This document shows, piece after piece, positions 17,383 to 25,596 of a DNA stretch of 64,000 nt; the first letter of the stretch is position 1; each line of letters begins with the position of its first letter. The DNA is from Phycisphaerales bacterium (lineage in GTDB: Bacteria; Planctomycetota; Phycisphaerae; Phycisphaerales; UBA1924): the NCBI GenBank assembly GCA_020849105.1, contig JADLGW010000056.1:124001-188000 (forward strand), written 5' to 3'. The notes beneath the pieces were generated by a model. The model was not told where the DNA came from. It saw nothing but the letters and a program-made list of their open reading frames with translations, and searched no databases. The position numbers and the translations under genes are program-made.

Positions 17383-17999
17383 GAGCGGTGTCGCCCGAGA
17401 CTGCGGGGCGCTACTGGGCGCGGGCGGCGTGGCTCACGTTTCCTGTGGTACTGATTCTCGCGCTCGGTGTCTTTGGGCTGGCGGGCGAGTCGGTATTCCC
17501 GTTCAATCGACCAAGCCCCATCGGCTTCCCCGAAGCAGTTGGGGCGGTCTTTCGGATCGGATCGATCCTCGGGACCTCGGAAAGCGTTCCGGCGCTCGTG
17601 TGGATGGGCCTGGCCGCAGGAACGTGGCTCGGATCCCTCGTTGTCCTGCGGCGCGTTCACAGCCGTCGCCTGTGCGCCCTTGTTTGCCTTGTCCGAGCTC
17701 TGGGTCCGGTAGCGCCACTGAACTTCAAGGCGCTTGCGTTGGTGGTTTTCGCTCCTATCTGGACTCTGTTGATGCTCATTGGTGAGGTGGACGGCGAGTT
17801 CTACGGCGAGAGCTTCCCATTGCTGGCCGCGGCTGGCTGGTGGGTGATATTCAACCTTGTGCTCGTGCCGCTTGACATTGCGCGAGTCCGGCCGGTGCCG
17901 GCGACGGTGTGCGGCGACTGCGGATATGACCTCACTGGTCTTCGTGCGGGCACGTGCCCGGAGTGTGGGCGCGCAATGTCCAACAAACCGGGGTGCTGA
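17379..17999 (+). CDS. Membrane protein with C-terminal zinc ribbon
   Basis: A 206-aa protein with about four hydrophobic helices and a C-terminal CGDCGYDLTGLRAGTCPECG zinc ribbon, a tail seen on many small planctomycete membrane proteins of unknown role. The GTG start overlaps the ispH stop (GTGA); a second GTG three codons later is possible. A relative with the same tail but a different membrane part is encoded at 52493-53104. No function can be assigned. Confidence 0.7.
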   Translation: MRAVSPETAGRYWARAAWLTFPVVLILALGVFGLAGESVFPFNRPSPIGFPEAVGAVFRIGSILGTSESVPALVWMGLAAGTWLGSLVVLRRVHSRRLCALVCLVRALGPVAPLNFKALALVVFAPIWTLLMLIGEVDGEFYGESFPLLAAAGWWVIFNLVLVPLDIARVRPVPATVCGDCGYDLTGLRAGTCPECGRAMSNKPGC

Positions 18000-18013
18000 T
18001 GCTGGACGATTCA

Positions 18014-18019
18014 TATCCT
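18014..18019 (+). promoter_or_regulatory. Leaderless -10 (TATCCT) of rlmN
   Basis: TATCCT five nt before the GTG chosen for rlmN, with no SD. It supports that start codon. Confidence 0.5.
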
Positions 18020-18024
18020 TCTCG

Positions 18025-19230
18025 GTGAAGAACCCGGCCAACCACATCTTCGCGCACACGCCGGAAACGCTCGGCGAGTGGTGCCGCGTGCGTGGGATGC
18101 CGGCGTTCCGGGCCGGGCAGGTGCTGGAGTGGGTGTACGCGAAACGGGTGGCGGACCCCGCGGCGATGACGAACCTGTCCACGCGGGACCGCGAGGCGCT
18201 GGCGGGGGAAGTGACATTCCTGTCGGGCTCGGTGATCCGGCAGGAGGATGCGACCGACGGCACGCGGAAACTGCTGATCCAGTGGTCCGACGGCTCGCAG
18301 CACGCGCCGAGCGCCGCGACAAACCTCCCGATAGTCAACTCGGTCCTCAATCCGCAGCCCTCGTCACTCCCGCAGACGGAGTGCGTGATGATCCCTGCGT
18401 TTGGTGGCACCGCTCTCCAGAGCGGTGACGCAGAAGGGCGGGCCGAGGGTCGCAGGGACACCGGTCTGGAGACCGGTGCCAACAAGATTCGCCGCACCGC
18501 GTGCATCTCGTCGCAGGTGGGTTGCCCCGTGGGGTGCCGATTCTGCGCCTCGGGCGTCGGCGGGCTGGAGGGGAACCTGTCCGCGGGGCGGATTGTCGAG
18601 CAGGTGTGGCGGCTGAACGCAATGCTCGGCGGGGGCGAGCGGATTACCAATGTCGTGTTCATGGGCATGGGCGAGCCGCTGGCGAACTTCGCCGCGGTGA
18701 CGCACGCGGTGCGGACGTTGGCCGCCCCGTGGGGTCTTGGCATCTCGGCGCGGAAGATCACGATCTCGACCGTCGGCTTGCCGGCCGCGATCGAGCGGCT
18801 GGCCGAGCAACTGGAACTGCCGGTGACGCTCGCGCTCTCGCTGCACGCGCCGAACGACGACCTGCGGCGGTCGCTGATCCCGTGGGCGGAGTACACAACG
18901 ATCCGGGAGTTGCTCGCGGCGTGCCAGAAGTGGTTCGACAAGACCGGGCGCGAGATCACGCTGGAGTACACGCTTCTCCGCGGCGTGAACGACCGGCCCG
19001 AGCACGCGACCGAACTGGCTCAGGTCGCCCGCACCATCCGGGCGAATGTCAACCTGATCCGGTACAACGAGGTCGCGGGGATGCCGTTCCAACGGCCGCA
19101 GACGGAGGCCGTGAGGGAGTTCCAGCGGCTGCTGCGGGCCTGCGGCGTCAACGCCCACATCCGCAGGTCTCGCGGGCGAGACATCGCCGCGGCGTGCGGA
19201 CAGTTGCGCCACGAAGCGGCGCGTCTGTAG
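18025..19230 (+). CDS. rlmN: Dual-specificity 23S rRNA/tRNA adenine-C2 methyltransferase
   Basis: Radical SAM enzyme that methylates C2 of A2503 in 23S rRNA and A37 of tRNA. The cluster motif is CPVGCRFC (CX3CX2C). The two methyl-transfer cysteines are present in RRTACISSQ and AAACGQLR. The GTG start aligns with the N-terminus of the family (VKNPANHIF..LGEWC). At 401 aa it exceeds the usual 340-380 because of two extra stretches before the cluster: residues 91-117 (Pro/Ser-rich) and 122-153, a palindromic repeat translated in frame where other RlmN proteins have a short DGDRG-type turn. Confidence 0.93.
   Translation: MKNPANHIFAHTPETLGEWCRVRGMPAFRAGQVLEWVYAKRVADPAAMTNLSTRDREALAGEVTFLSGSVIRQEDATDGTRKLLIQWSDGSQHAPSAATNLPIVNSVLNPQPSSLPQTECVMIPAFGGTALQSGDAEGRAEGRRDTGLETGANKIRRTACISSQVGCPVGCRFCASGVGGLEGNLSAGRIVEQVWRLNAMLGGGERITNVVFMGMGEPLANFAAVTHAVRTLAAPWGLGISARKITISTVGLPAAIERLAEQLELPVTLALSLHAPNDDLRRSLIPWAEYTTIRELLAACQKWFDKTGREITLEYTLLRGVNDRPEHATELAQVARTIRANVNLIRYNEVAGMPFQRPQTEAVREFQRLLRACGVNAHIRRSRGRDIAAACGQLRHEAARL
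18392..18483 (+). repeat. Two-hairpin palindromic repeat inserted in frame in rlmN
   Basis: Two perfect hairpins, ACCGCTCT/AGAGCGGT at 18409-18426 and CACCGGTCT/AGACCGGTG at 18459-18478, each with a 2-nt loop. An outer CCCTGCG/CGCAGGG pair (18393-18399, 18451-18457) encloses the first. It is translated as about 31 extra residues just upstream of the radical SAM motif. Confidence 0.7.
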
Positions 19231-19257
19231 CAGGGCGGCGCTGCCCGTTCGCTCTGG

Positions 19258-20712
19258 TCAGGCCGTCACGACCCGGAGTTCGTCCAGCAGGACGGCGTGG
19301 GAGCGGGCGCCGAGGCGGAAGCAGTCGATCTCAAACTTCTCGTTGGGCGAGTGAACTCGGTCGTCGTCCAGCCCGAAGCCCATGAAAATGGTTTCGATCC
19401 CCAGGATCGAGTTGAGCAGCCCGGCCACCGGGATCGACCCGCCCGACTTGATCATGGCGGGCTTGACGCCGGTGGCTCGCTCGATGGCGCGGCGTGCGGC
19501 CGCGAGGGGCGCGGAGTCGGTCTTCACGGTCGCCGGCGGGCCGCCGTGGAGGTCGGTGAGTTCCCAGCGGCAGCCGGGCGGGGTGCGGTTCCGCAGCCAC
19601 TCGAAGAATGACGTGCGCACCCTGTCCGGATCCTGGTCAGCGACAAGCCGGAAACTGACCTTCGCGGACGCCTTCGACGGGATCACTGTCTTGGCGCCGG
19701 CCCCGGTGTACCCGCCCCAGACGCCGTTGATCTCGGCGGTGGGGCGGGCCCACTCACGCTCCATCGCGGTGTACCCGGCCTCGCCGACATCCGCGTCCTT
19801 GCCGTAGCCGATTTTCTTGAGCGCCTCCACGGGGTCAAAGCCGAGCCGCCTCCACTCCTCGCGCTCCGGCTGCTGGAGCGGGCGTACAGCGTCGTAGAAG
19901 CCCGGAATCGTGACCCGGCGGTCCTTGTCCCAGAGTTGGGCCAGCACCTTCACCAGTTCATTGTTCGGGTTTGGCGCACGACCACCCCAAAGGCCCGAGT
20001 GCAGGTCCTGGTCGGGCCCGTGCAGGGTGACCTCCGTGTAACTGATGCCGCGGACGCCGTAGGTGATCGCCGGCCTGCCCCGGGCCAGCATCCCCGTGTC
20101 GCTGATGACACAGACCTCGCAGCCGGCCAGGCGGGTGGCCGTGTTGTCCCTGATGAACTTCTCCAGGCTGACGGAGCCGCTCTCCTCCTCGCCCTCCAGG
20201 AGGACGGTCAGTTTCACGCCGCCGGCGACCGCGCCGCCCGCGTCCTTCCAGGCCCGCAGCGACTCGAGGAACATCATCACCTGCCCCTTATCATCGACCG
20301 CACCGCGGGCGACGATCCGCTCGCCCGGCCCGCCCGGAACCGCGGGCTTCAGCACGGGCTCGAACGGGGGGCTCTCCCACAACTCCACCGGGTCCACCGG
20401 TTGCACGTCGTAGTGCCCGTAGAACAGCACATGCGGCCCCTTGTAGTCCTTCGCACCGGGCGAGTGGGCCATGACGATGGGATGGCCCTTGACGCCCGCC
20501 GGCGTGCTCGCCCCGCACACCTCCACGCTCAGCCCGGCCTCGCGCAGCTGCGAGGCCGCCCACTCCGCGGCCCTTTGCACCTCCGGCGCGTACACCGGGT
20601 CCGTCGAGATCGACTTGATCCGCAGCCAGTCCATGAGGCGGGCGATGGAGGCCTTCTCTTCGCGCCTCAGCCAGCCAAGTGCCGCGTCAACTCCGGTAGG
20701 CATGGTCTTCAC
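19258..20712 (-). CDS. M20 family metallopeptidase (dipeptidase-like)
   Basis: Zinc-dependent exo/dipeptidase of 484 aa, closest in layout to CNDP/PepV-like M20 enzymes. The metal site is intact: H in FYGHYDVQP, bridging D in ARGAVDDKGQ, the EE pair in LEGEEESGS, D in VISDTGM and the C-terminal His in RVHSPNEKF. A lid/dimerisation domain (HGPDQDLHSGLWGG) lies in the middle. The GTG start overlaps the methyltransferase stop (GTGA); an ATG three codons on is the alternative. It is the last gene of the ribF operon. The substrate peptide is unknown. Confidence 0.9.
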   Translation of the reverse strand: MKTMPTGVDAALGWLRREEKASIARLMDWLRIKSISTDPVYAPEVQRAAEWAASQLREAGLSVEVCGASTPAGVKGHPIVMAHSPGAKDYKGPHVLFYGHYDVQPVDPVELWESPPFEPVLKPAVPGGPGERIVARGAVDDKGQVMMFLESLRAWKDAGGAVAGGVKLTVLLEGEEESGSVSLEKFIRDNTATRLAGCEVCVISDTGMLARGRPAITYGVRGISYTEVTLHGPDQDLHSGLWGGRAPNPNNELVKVLAQLWDKDRRVTIPGFYDAVRPLQQPEREEWRRLGFDPVEALKKIGYGKDADVGEAGYTAMEREWARPTAEINGVWGGYTGAGAKTVIPSKASAKVSFRLVADQDPDRVRTSFFEWLRNRTPPGCRWELTDLHGGPPATVKTDSAPLAAARRAIERATGVKPAMIKSGGSIPVAGLLNSILGIETIFMGFGLDDDRVHSPNEKFEIDCFRLGARSHAVLLDELRVVTA

Positions 20713-21566
20713 TCCGTCTCCTGGTTTCTCCGCCTCGTCTCGTCCTCCTTCTTCACGATGAACAGGTAGTTGAACCCGCGCATGAAGAAGTTGCCCTCCT
20801 CCGCGGCCTTATGCCAGTTGCCGCGGGAGAGTTTCTGGTTATGCCGTACGACCGCGATGACGTCAATGGGCTTGAAGCGGCGGCGGAGCAGGGCGAAGAG
20901 TTCGAAACCGATGGGCATGAAGAGGCCGGCGCCGCTGCCCGGATCGCCGCCCCTGCGCCTCCGCCACGAGTCGCTGACAAACAGGCCCATGTACCGCCGG
21001 TCCTTGAGCACGCGGTGGCACTCGTCGATCACCCGTTCCATGGCCCCGAAATAAGCGCGGCCGTTGTCCACACCGCTGGCATCGAGGCGGCCGATATCCG
21101 CGGGGTTCTGCGAGTACTCGATGTGCGTCGAGTAGGGTGGGTCGATGAAGAGGAAATCGGCCTTGCCGTTCTCGAGCGGGAGCGATCGGGCATCGGCCTT
21201 GAAGATGTCCGTCCGCCGCGGCGACAGGTCGTACCCCAGCCCGCGCCGCGAGAGGTCCCGCGCCACATCCAGCGTCGTGCCGCTGCCGCACATCGGATCC
21301 ACGACCAGATCGTTCTCCCGCGTGTACCTCTGGAGCAACTGCCAGATCACCCACGAGGGCGTCGCCCCCGCGTAGTCCTTGTCGCCCTGCATGGACGACG
21401 CCCCGTCGTAGTGCTGGCTGGGATACTCCCAGAGCGTGGTCGTGAACACGCGGAGGGGCGGCTTCTTGAACCCGGGTACCCCGCCACTCCGTGGCGGCGG
21501 TCTTCCGTTTGACCCGCGCGATGCGGACTCCGAGGCGGAGCCTCGGGATACCCGGTGCGGCTTCAC
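20709..21566 (-). CDS. DNA amino-methyltransferase, orphan
   Basis: SAM-dependent methyltransferase (285 aa) with motif I VVDPMCGSGTTLDVA followed by motif IV DPPYSTHIEYS, the N6-adenine/N4-cytosine amino-MTase hallmark. The phrases YPSQHYDG and GATPSWVIWQLLQRYT precede motif I, as in related single-chain enzymes. No restriction endonuclease is nearby, so it is either a solitary regulator or acts on RNA. The GTG start overlaps the stop of the DHH gene (GTGA). The first ~30 residues are encoded by a palindromic repeat and have no family similarity, so the catalytic protein effectively begins near VFTTTLWEY; a GTG there is an alternative start. Confidence 0.82.
   Translation of the reverse strand: MKPHRVSRGSASESASRGSNGRPPPRSGGVPGFKKPPLRVFTTTLWEYPSQHYDGASSMQGDKDYAGATPSWVIWQLLQRYTRENDLVVDPMCGSGTTLDVARDLSRRGLGYDLSPRRTDIFKADARSLPLENGKADFLFIDPPYSTHIEYSQNPADIGRLDASGVDNGRAYFGAMERVIDECHRVLKDRRYMGLFVSDSWRRRRGGDPGSGAGLFMPIGFELFALLRRRFKPIDVIAVVRHNQKLSRGNWHKAAEEGNFFMRGFNYLFIVKKEDETRRRNQETE
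21471..21556 (-). repeat. Two-hairpin palindromic repeat at the methyltransferase N-terminus
   Basis: The outer inverted repeat CCGGGTACCCC (21472-21482) pairs with GGGATACCCGG (21545-21555) with one mismatch. It encloses two perfect hairpins: CCGCCAC/GTGGCGG (21481-21497) and CCGAGGC/GCCTCGG (21530-21546). The overall architecture matches the element at 48055-48126. Confidence 0.7.
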
Positions 21567-22585
21567 CGCAGCGCCTCGATCACTCTCTTCGTGGCCTCCG
21601 CCAGCGGCAGGTTCAACTTCGCCCCGGCCGCCCGTATGTGGCCGCCGCCGCCCAGTTTCCGCGCGATCGCGTTCACATCCACCGCGTCGTCCCCTTCCTT
21701 GGCGCGGAAACTGACCTTGGTGATCTGCGTGTCGCCGGGGCCGGTGAAGGACTCCGTCACCAATACGCTGACCATGATGGCCGCCACGGTCAGCGGCACG
21801 TCGACGAACCCGCCGGTGTCATTCGGGGTTCCGTGGCAGTCACGGAAGTCCTGCTGAGTGACCGTCATGAGAGCGACGCGCCCCGCGTTCAGCACCTCCA
21901 GCGACGCCAGGGCCCGCGCGAGCAGGCGGATGCGCGCAATCTTGTCCTGCTGCTGGACGAGCGAGTAGAGCCGCGCATGGTCCACGCCCGCGGCGATCAG
22001 GCTGCCGGCCATGTGCATGACGGCAGGGGTGACGTTGCTGTGGCGGAACCAACCGGTATCCGTGGCGAGGCCGAGGTACAGGGGCTCGGCGATATCGCGG
22101 GGAAGCCTGTCGAGCGTCGGAACGCCGAGGAGCACGCGGCAGAGTTCACCCACGGGTTGGGCGGCGGCCGCGGATTCGGTGCTGAGGTACCGACGCTGTG
22201 TGATGTCGCCGTCGCCGTGAACGTGGTGGTCGGTGATGGCGGCCGCCCCGGAGCGTTCCCTGAGCCACGGAGCAAAGGGTTCGAGTTGCGACCATGAGCC
22301 GGTGTCAACGATGAGGATGCCGTCGGGCTCCTCGTGCGGGATGCCGTACTGATCCAGCACATGGGCGGGCGTCCGCCCCGCGATCTGCTCGTAGAAGTCG
22401 GGCATCGGCCCCGCGTACCAGGCGCGGGCGTCGATGCCGATCCTGATCAGGGCGCGTACCGATGCGAGCGTGGACCCTATCGCGTCGCCGTCGGGCTTGA
22501 CGTGCGTAAGCACGACGACACGGGTACGCGTGCGCAGCCAGGCCGCCAACTGCTCGGGCGTCGCCGTCGTCGTCCAGTGGCTCAT
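21563..22585 (-). CDS. DHH/DHHA1 phosphoesterase (NrnA-like)
   Basis: A 340-aa phosphoesterase of the DHH superfamily, probably degrading nanoRNA, pAp or cyclic dinucleotide products. Motifs in order: HVKPDGDAIGS (motif I), IVDTGS (II), ITDHHVHGDGD (the DHH triad), then the DHHA1 substrate-binding GGGGHIRAAGAKL. The length matches NrnA/RecJ-like stand-alone enzymes. The ATG overlaps the ribF stop (ATGA). The choice between oligoribonuclease and c-di-AMP phosphodiesterase cannot be made here. Confidence 0.88.
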   Translation of the reverse strand: MSHWTTTATPEQLAAWLRTRTRVVVLTHVKPDGDAIGSTLASVRALIRIGIDARAWYAGPMPDFYEQIAGRTPAHVLDQYGIPHEEPDGILIVDTGSWSQLEPFAPWLRERSGAAAITDHHVHGDGDITQRRYLSTESAAAAQPVGELCRVLLGVPTLDRLPRDIAEPLYLGLATDTGWFRHSNVTPAVMHMAGSLIAAGVDHARLYSLVQQQDKIARIRLLARALASLEVLNAGRVALMTVTQQDFRDCHGTPNDTGGFVDVPLTVAAIMVSVLVTESFTGPGDTQITKVSFRAKEGDDAVDVNAIARKLGGGGHIRAAGAKLNLPLAEATKRVIEALR

Positions 22586-23523
22586 GGCGTGCCCGCCCCA
22601 ACGCTCCCGCCGATCATGTGCTCGATCCGTGCGCAGTCCCGCGTCATCTGGCCCACCAGCGCGGGAACGGACCCGAAACTCACCTGCTCCCGCACCCAGC
22701 CGATGAGTTCCAGCCGGACCGGCCAGCCGTATTCGGGGAGGCCCCGGATCGCACCGCTGCCGTCCGCGTCCACGCCCAGGAGGAACGCCTCGACCGTCCG
22801 TCCGTGAGGACCAAAGGTCGGCTTGGTGCCCACGCTGATCGCGGCGGGGACGGTGCGGCCATCGGGCAGTTCGGCGCGGCCGGCGTACACACCGTCGGCG
22901 GGCGCGAGGCACGCCGATTCCAGGTTCGCGGTGGGGAAGCCGATGGCGCGCCCGCGGCGGTCCCCGCGCACCACGACCCCCGCGAGTTGATAGGGACGGC
23001 CCAGCAGGGCGGCCGCGTCTCGGGCGCGGCCGTTCTCGACAAGCCAGCGCACGAGGCTGCTGGAGACGGTGACCACGGACTGGTCGGCGAGGGCCGCGGT
23101 GATGGGCTCGACCATCGCGACCGCGAATCCATGCGTCGCGCCGAGCGAGGTGAGCGTGCGGATATCGCCGGCTCGGTCGCGACCGAAACGAAAGTCGGCC
23201 CCCTCGACGATCGCCGCGGGGGCGTGCTCCGCCACGAGGCGCTGGACAAACGGACCCGGAGGCAGGGTGAGAGTCGCGGCGTCGGGCACGAGCCGGACGA
23301 CCTCATCGGCGCCGCCATCGCGGAGCCAGCGATCCCGCTGCGCCCAAGTGGAAAGGCGTGCGGGGGCGGCGCCGGGGCGCAGGACGGTCAACGGGTGTGG
23401 GTCAAAGGCGAGCGCGACGACGCGTCCATGCCGGCCCGCGATCTCGCGTGCCCGCGCTAGCAGGGCCTGGTGGCCGAGGTGGACACCGTCAAAGTTGCCG
23501 ATGGTCAGGACCGCCGCGGGCAT
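22582..23523 (-). CDS. ribF: Bifunctional riboflavin kinase/FMN adenylyltransferase
   Basis: Makes FMN and then FAD from riboflavin (313 aa, normal length). The N-terminal adenylyltransferase has GNFDGVHLGHQ and VSSSLVR; the C-terminal kinase has GRPYQLAGVVVRGDRRG, GFPTANL and the catalytic ENxH-region equivalent near VEAFLLGVD. First gene of a four-gene unit joined by 4-nt overlaps. The ATG has no SD but TACCCT lies seven nt upstream. In many bacteria ribF follows truB/rbfA and the DHH gene; here only the DHH partner is kept. Confidence 0.94.
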   Translation of the reverse strand: MPAAVLTIGNFDGVHLGHQALLARAREIAGRHGRVVALAFDPHPLTVLRPGAAPARLSTWAQRDRWLRDGGADEVVRLVPDAATLTLPPGPFVQRLVAEHAPAAIVEGADFRFGRDRAGDIRTLTSLGATHGFAVAMVEPITAALADQSVVTVSSSLVRWLVENGRARDAAALLGRPYQLAGVVVRGDRRGRAIGFPTANLESACLAPADGVYAGRAELPDGRTVPAAISVGTKPTFGPHGRTVEAFLLGVDADGSGAIRGLPEYGWPVRLELIGWVREQVSFGSVPALVGQMTRDCARIEHMIGGSVGAGTP

Positions 23524-23530
23524 TGGGCGA

Positions 23531-23536
23531 AGGGTA
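23531..23536 (-). promoter_or_regulatory. Leaderless -10 (TACCCT) of the ribF operon
   Basis: TACCCT seven nt before the ribF ATG, with no SD. Confidence 0.55.
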
Positions 23537-23590
23537 GGTCAGCGCGCCGCGTGCGCACGCGGACAACCCGGGAGCGGCGCCCTGGACGGG

Positions 23591-25579
23591 TCAGCGCTGG
23601 CCGGCGTTCATACGGGGGAGCCCTCCCTCGCTGTACGCATCGCCGGGGAACTGCCTGATCCCGTCCTGCCCGTTCACGCGGCCGGTGCCCATCGCAACCG
23701 GGCTGCGCTCCGGCACGACGAAGTCCGAGTTCGGCTGGGTATCGCTGAACTTGAGCGCGGCCGCCGCCCCGGCGAGCATCGAGTCGTCCGCGTTCTCGTA
23801 GAGTTCGCGGAAGTTGTTGTGGATCACGACCTCGGCCATCTCAAAGAAGTGCGCCGCGGCCAGGCGGTCACGCTCGCCCTCGGCGTCCTGGCCGTTGCCG
23901 GCCCGCACGTCGTGGTCGAGTTTGGAGAGCGTGCAGGCCCAGGCGTGCAGCCACATGGCGTTGTCGGCCAGGCGCGCCTGCACGGCCTGCCGGGTGATGA
24001 TCGCCTCCTTGTATCGCCGGGAGGCCTGCTTGAACTGGTGGCTGTGGTCGCGCACGGCCCGTGCCAGGCGTTCCGCCTGCGGGCGCAGGGTCGGGTGGAC
24101 CCGGTCGATCCTGGCCGCGCGGCGGCGCACCCCCAGGAAGAGTTCCAGGGCCAGCGGGAACGCGGCTCGCAGCAGCGTGGGCTTGAGCGCGTTGCCGGCG
24201 ATACGTACGAGGTTGCCCGCGAAACCCTGCTCCTTATTCCAGGTCATCGCCTGCTGCACGGTCAGCATGCTCTCGGCCAGTTGCTTGCCGCCGTAGGCGA
24301 AAATGAAGGACTGCATGACCTCGTTGGCGCCCTCGACGACCAGGTTGATGCGGCTGTCGCGGAAGATGCGCTCGACCTCGTTCTCGGTCATGTACCCTTC
24401 GCCGCCCATGATCTGGAGGGCGTCGTTGACGGCCTGCCACCCCATCTCCGAGCAGAACACCTTGCACGCCGCCGTCTCCACCATGATGTCCTCGTCGTGC
24501 CGGTCCAGGAACCCCGTGGTCATGTACAGCACCGCGTCCATCGCGTAGCACAGCGCCGCCATGTGCGCCACCCGCTTCTGCACCAGCTCGAAGTCCGAGA
24601 GCGGGCGCCCGAACTGGTACCGCGTGCGCGACCACTTCACCGCCTGATCCATCGCCCGCCGCGCCCCGCCCAGCATCCCGGCCGACAGCGTGCACCGCCC
24701 GTAGTTCAGGCACGAGAGCGCGATGTTGAGCCCCCGCCCCTCCTGCCCGAGCAGGTGCGACTTCGGGACGCGGACATCCTTGAAGCGGATGCGAGCCTGC
24801 CAGGTCCCGCGGATGCCGCACTTGCTCCGGTTCTTCTGGAAAATATCGATGCCCGGCATGTTGGGGGTGCAGACCAGGGCGGAGACCTTCTCCTTCCCGT
24901 CCGGCATCCTCTGCTTCGCCATCACCGTGAAGAGGCTGGAGAGGGCGCCGCTGGTGGCCCATTTCTTCTCACCGTTCAGGATGTAGAACTCGCCGTCCGC
25001 GGTCTTTTCGCAGCGGGTCTCCTGGCCGCCGGCGTCGCACCCGACGTTGGGCTCGCTCAGGCAGAAGGCGCTGAGCCAGTCCTTGGCCAGGTGGGGGAGC
25101 CACTTGCGCTTCTGATCGTCGTTCCCAAAGAGCATGATCGCCTTGCAGCCGATCGACTGGTGGGCCGAGACCATGACAGCGGTCGAGCCGCAGGACCGAC
25201 CGAGCCGCTCCAGCACCCGGTTGTAACTGGTGATCCCCAATCCGAGGCCGCCGTGCTCCTTGGGGATGGTCATCCCCAGCACGCCGAGATCAAAGAGCCG
25301 CTCCACGACCCAGCGGGGGATCTCCTGGTCCTGGTCGATGGCGACCGCGGGGTGCTCGGTCCGCAGGTACTCATCCAGGCGGGCCAGGAGTTGGTCGCAC
25401 TCGGCCGTCTCCTTGGCATCCGGCGTCGGATAGGGGAAGATCAGGTTTTCCCGGAAGTTGCCCCAGAAGAGGTTCTTGACGAACCCCATCTTGTCCGGCT
25501 CCGGCCCGAGGAGCGCCTCGGCGTCCTCGATGAGCCTGCGGTCCTTGTCCGACATCTTCATCGATTTCAGGTCAGCCAT
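23591..25579 (-). CDS. Acyl-CoA dehydrogenase, large (VLCAD-like) form
   Basis: FAD enzyme for the first step of fatty-acid beta-oxidation. It has 662 aa, much longer than the ~380 of short-chain enzymes and like VLCAD/ACAD9, which carry an extra C-terminal helical domain (here residues ~450-620). The core motifs are AFCLSEPNVGCDAGG, the FAD-binding WATSGALS region, and RINLVVEGANEVMQ with the catalytic Glu. The start is the ATG giving MADLKSMKMSDK, with GGAG eight nt upstream; the frame runs further upstream without similarity. It is co-transcribed with the enoyl-CoA hydratase 17 nt before it. Confidence 0.92.
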   Translation of the reverse strand: MADLKSMKMSDKDRRLIEDAEALLGPEPDKMGFVKNLFWGNFRENLIFPYPTPDAKETAECDQLLARLDEYLRTEHPAVAIDQDQEIPRWVVERLFDLGVLGMTIPKEHGGLGLGITSYNRVLERLGRSCGSTAVMVSAHQSIGCKAIMLFGNDDQKRKWLPHLAKDWLSAFCLSEPNVGCDAGGQETRCEKTADGEFYILNGEKKWATSGALSSLFTVMAKQRMPDGKEKVSALVCTPNMPGIDIFQKNRSKCGIRGTWQARIRFKDVRVPKSHLLGQEGRGLNIALSCLNYGRCTLSAGMLGGARRAMDQAVKWSRTRYQFGRPLSDFELVQKRVAHMAALCYAMDAVLYMTTGFLDRHDEDIMVETAACKVFCSEMGWQAVNDALQIMGGEGYMTENEVERIFRDSRINLVVEGANEVMQSFIFAYGGKQLAESMLTVQQAMTWNKEQGFAGNLVRIAGNALKPTLLRAAFPLALELFLGVRRRAARIDRVHPTLRPQAERLARAVRDHSHQFKQASRRYKEAIITRQAVQARLADNAMWLHAWACTLSKLDHDVRAGNGQDAEGERDRLAAAHFFEMAEVVIHNNFRELYENADDSMLAGAAAALKFSDTQPNSDFVVPERSPVAMGTGRVNGQDGIRQFPGDAYSEGGLPRMNAGQR

Positions 25580-25596
25580 CGCGTGTGCTCCGTCCC

